This document shows, one piece after another, positions 63,714 to 64,000 of a DNA stretch of 64,000 nucleotides. The translations under genes were made by a program, and so were the position numbers. The stretch is from Halioglobus maricola (GTDB lineage: Bacteria > Pseudomonadota > Gammaproteobacteria > Pseudomonadales > Halieaceae): assembly GCF_009388985.1 (NCBI RefSeq), contig NZ_CP036422.1:2370501-2434500 (forward strand). Reading direction: 5' to 3'. The notes beneath the pieces were generated by a model. The model was not told where the DNA came from, ran no database searches, and saw only the letters and a program-made list of their open reading frames with translations. Every line of letters begins with the position of its first letter. The first letter of the stretch is position 1.

Positions 63714-64000
63714 TTACCGCGTTTCCCTGCGATGCATGAACGCCAGACGCTCGAGCAGATGAACGTCCTGCTCGTTCTTCATCAGTGCGCCATACAGCGG
63801 CGGAATGGCTTTAGTGGGATCGCGATCCTTGAGAATTTCATCGGGGATATCATCAGCCATCAGCAATTTCAGCCAATCGATCAACTCGGATGTTGAAGGC
63901 TTCTTCTTCAGGCCGGGAATCGCGCGCAGATCGAAGAATACTTCCATGGCTTCCTGTACCAGATTCTTGGATATATCCGGATAGTGCACATCTACAATCT
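63714..64000 (-). CDS. MoxR family AAA+ ATPase, C-terminal part (cut by right edge)
   Basis: The frame is open to the window end; the visible 95 residues (IVDVHYPDISKNLVQEAMEVFF...RRETR) match the C-terminus of MoxR ATPases that pair with VWA proteins. 6 bases upstream of the VWA gene. Walker motifs lie outside the window. Confidence 0.8.
   Translation of the reverse strand, partial: IVDVHYPDISKNLVQEAMEVFFDLRAIPGLKKKPSTSELIDWLKLLMADDIPDEILKDRDPTKAIPPLYGALMKNEQDVHLLERLAFMHRRETR

Noticed and set aside
1..64000. Search for CRISPR arrays, insertion sequences, att sites at the four tRNA genes, prophage genes
   Set aside because: No direct-repeat arrays, transposase or integrase-like frames seen; tRNA 3' ends border ordinary genes.

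Overview
The window is a 64 kb, GC-rich, densely packed chromosomal segment from a gammaproteobacterium. Gene content and order point to a marine, Pseudomonas-like lineage, possibly the Halieaceae (OM60/NOR5) or a relative. That placement is inference from gene families: Na+-NQR, an NSS Na+ symporter, dimeric dUTPase, DUF6763, DUF6586 and CsiV. The order rne / murB-ptp-kdsB-lpxK-msbA-exbDB-comEC / lolCDE / nqr / gap / mfd-csiV-mtnP / lexA / topA resembles, from memory, the Pseudomonas aeruginosa rne-to-topA region. I see no insertion sequence, prophage, CRISPR array, integrase or rRNA gene. This is core genome.

Layout. 1-2.7 kb: the 3' part of rne, then tRNA-Ser(UGA) with its own promoter and terminator. 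2.8-6.7 kb: an orphan solute-binding protein, a lipoprotein that seems to start at AUC, a luciferase-like oxidoreductase, an SRPBCC protein and a YccA-type membrane protein. 6.7-10.2 kb: a tRNA-modification operon, tusDCBE-ybiB-trmA. 10.2-11.9 kb: a wHTH/PD-(D/E)XK-like protein with a dimeric dUTPase, and tRNA-Leu(UAA). 12-17.2 kb: a large AsmA-like protein, an NSS symporter, and a two-gene unit of a 54-residue membrane protein plus a LEA2 lipoprotein. 17.3-21.6 kb: a MerR regulator lacking the cobalamin motif, DUF523/DUF1722, a PNPOx-fold protein, a TIGR01777 epimerase and a sirtuin, a set that resembles light/oxidative-stress clusters. 21.6-31.4 kb: a lipoprotein, a Cys-motif protein, tRNA-Cys, tRNA-Gly, and a long minus-strand run of pgsA, uvrC, murB, LMW-PTP, kdsB, lpxK, msbA, exbD and exbB (lipid A/LPS, peptidoglycan and envelope energisation). 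31.5-37.6 kb: comEC, DUF2062 and lolCDE. 37.6-44.8 kb: nqrABCDEF-apbE-nqrM, the sodium pump with its flavin-insertion and maturation factors. 45-53 kb: a long-form GAPDH divergent from mfd-csiV, then mtnP with an MscS-type channel. 53.3-58.8 kb: DUF6763, lexA with two SOS boxes, and topA with two small partner genes. 58.9-64 kb: a universal stress protein, a glutaredoxin-like protein, IclR-AraC-trmH, and a VWA/MoxR pair cut by the right edge.

No clearly new multi-gene system stands out. The most interesting items are the AUC-start lipoprotein with a strong stem-loop before it, the wHTH/nuclease-like gene beside dUTPase, the intrinsic-terminator hairpin inside the first codons of apbE, the dyad-rich nqr leader, the MerR/epimerase/sirtuin island with an inverted repeat in its divergent promoter, and the 54-residue membrane protein coupled to the LEA2 lipoprotein.
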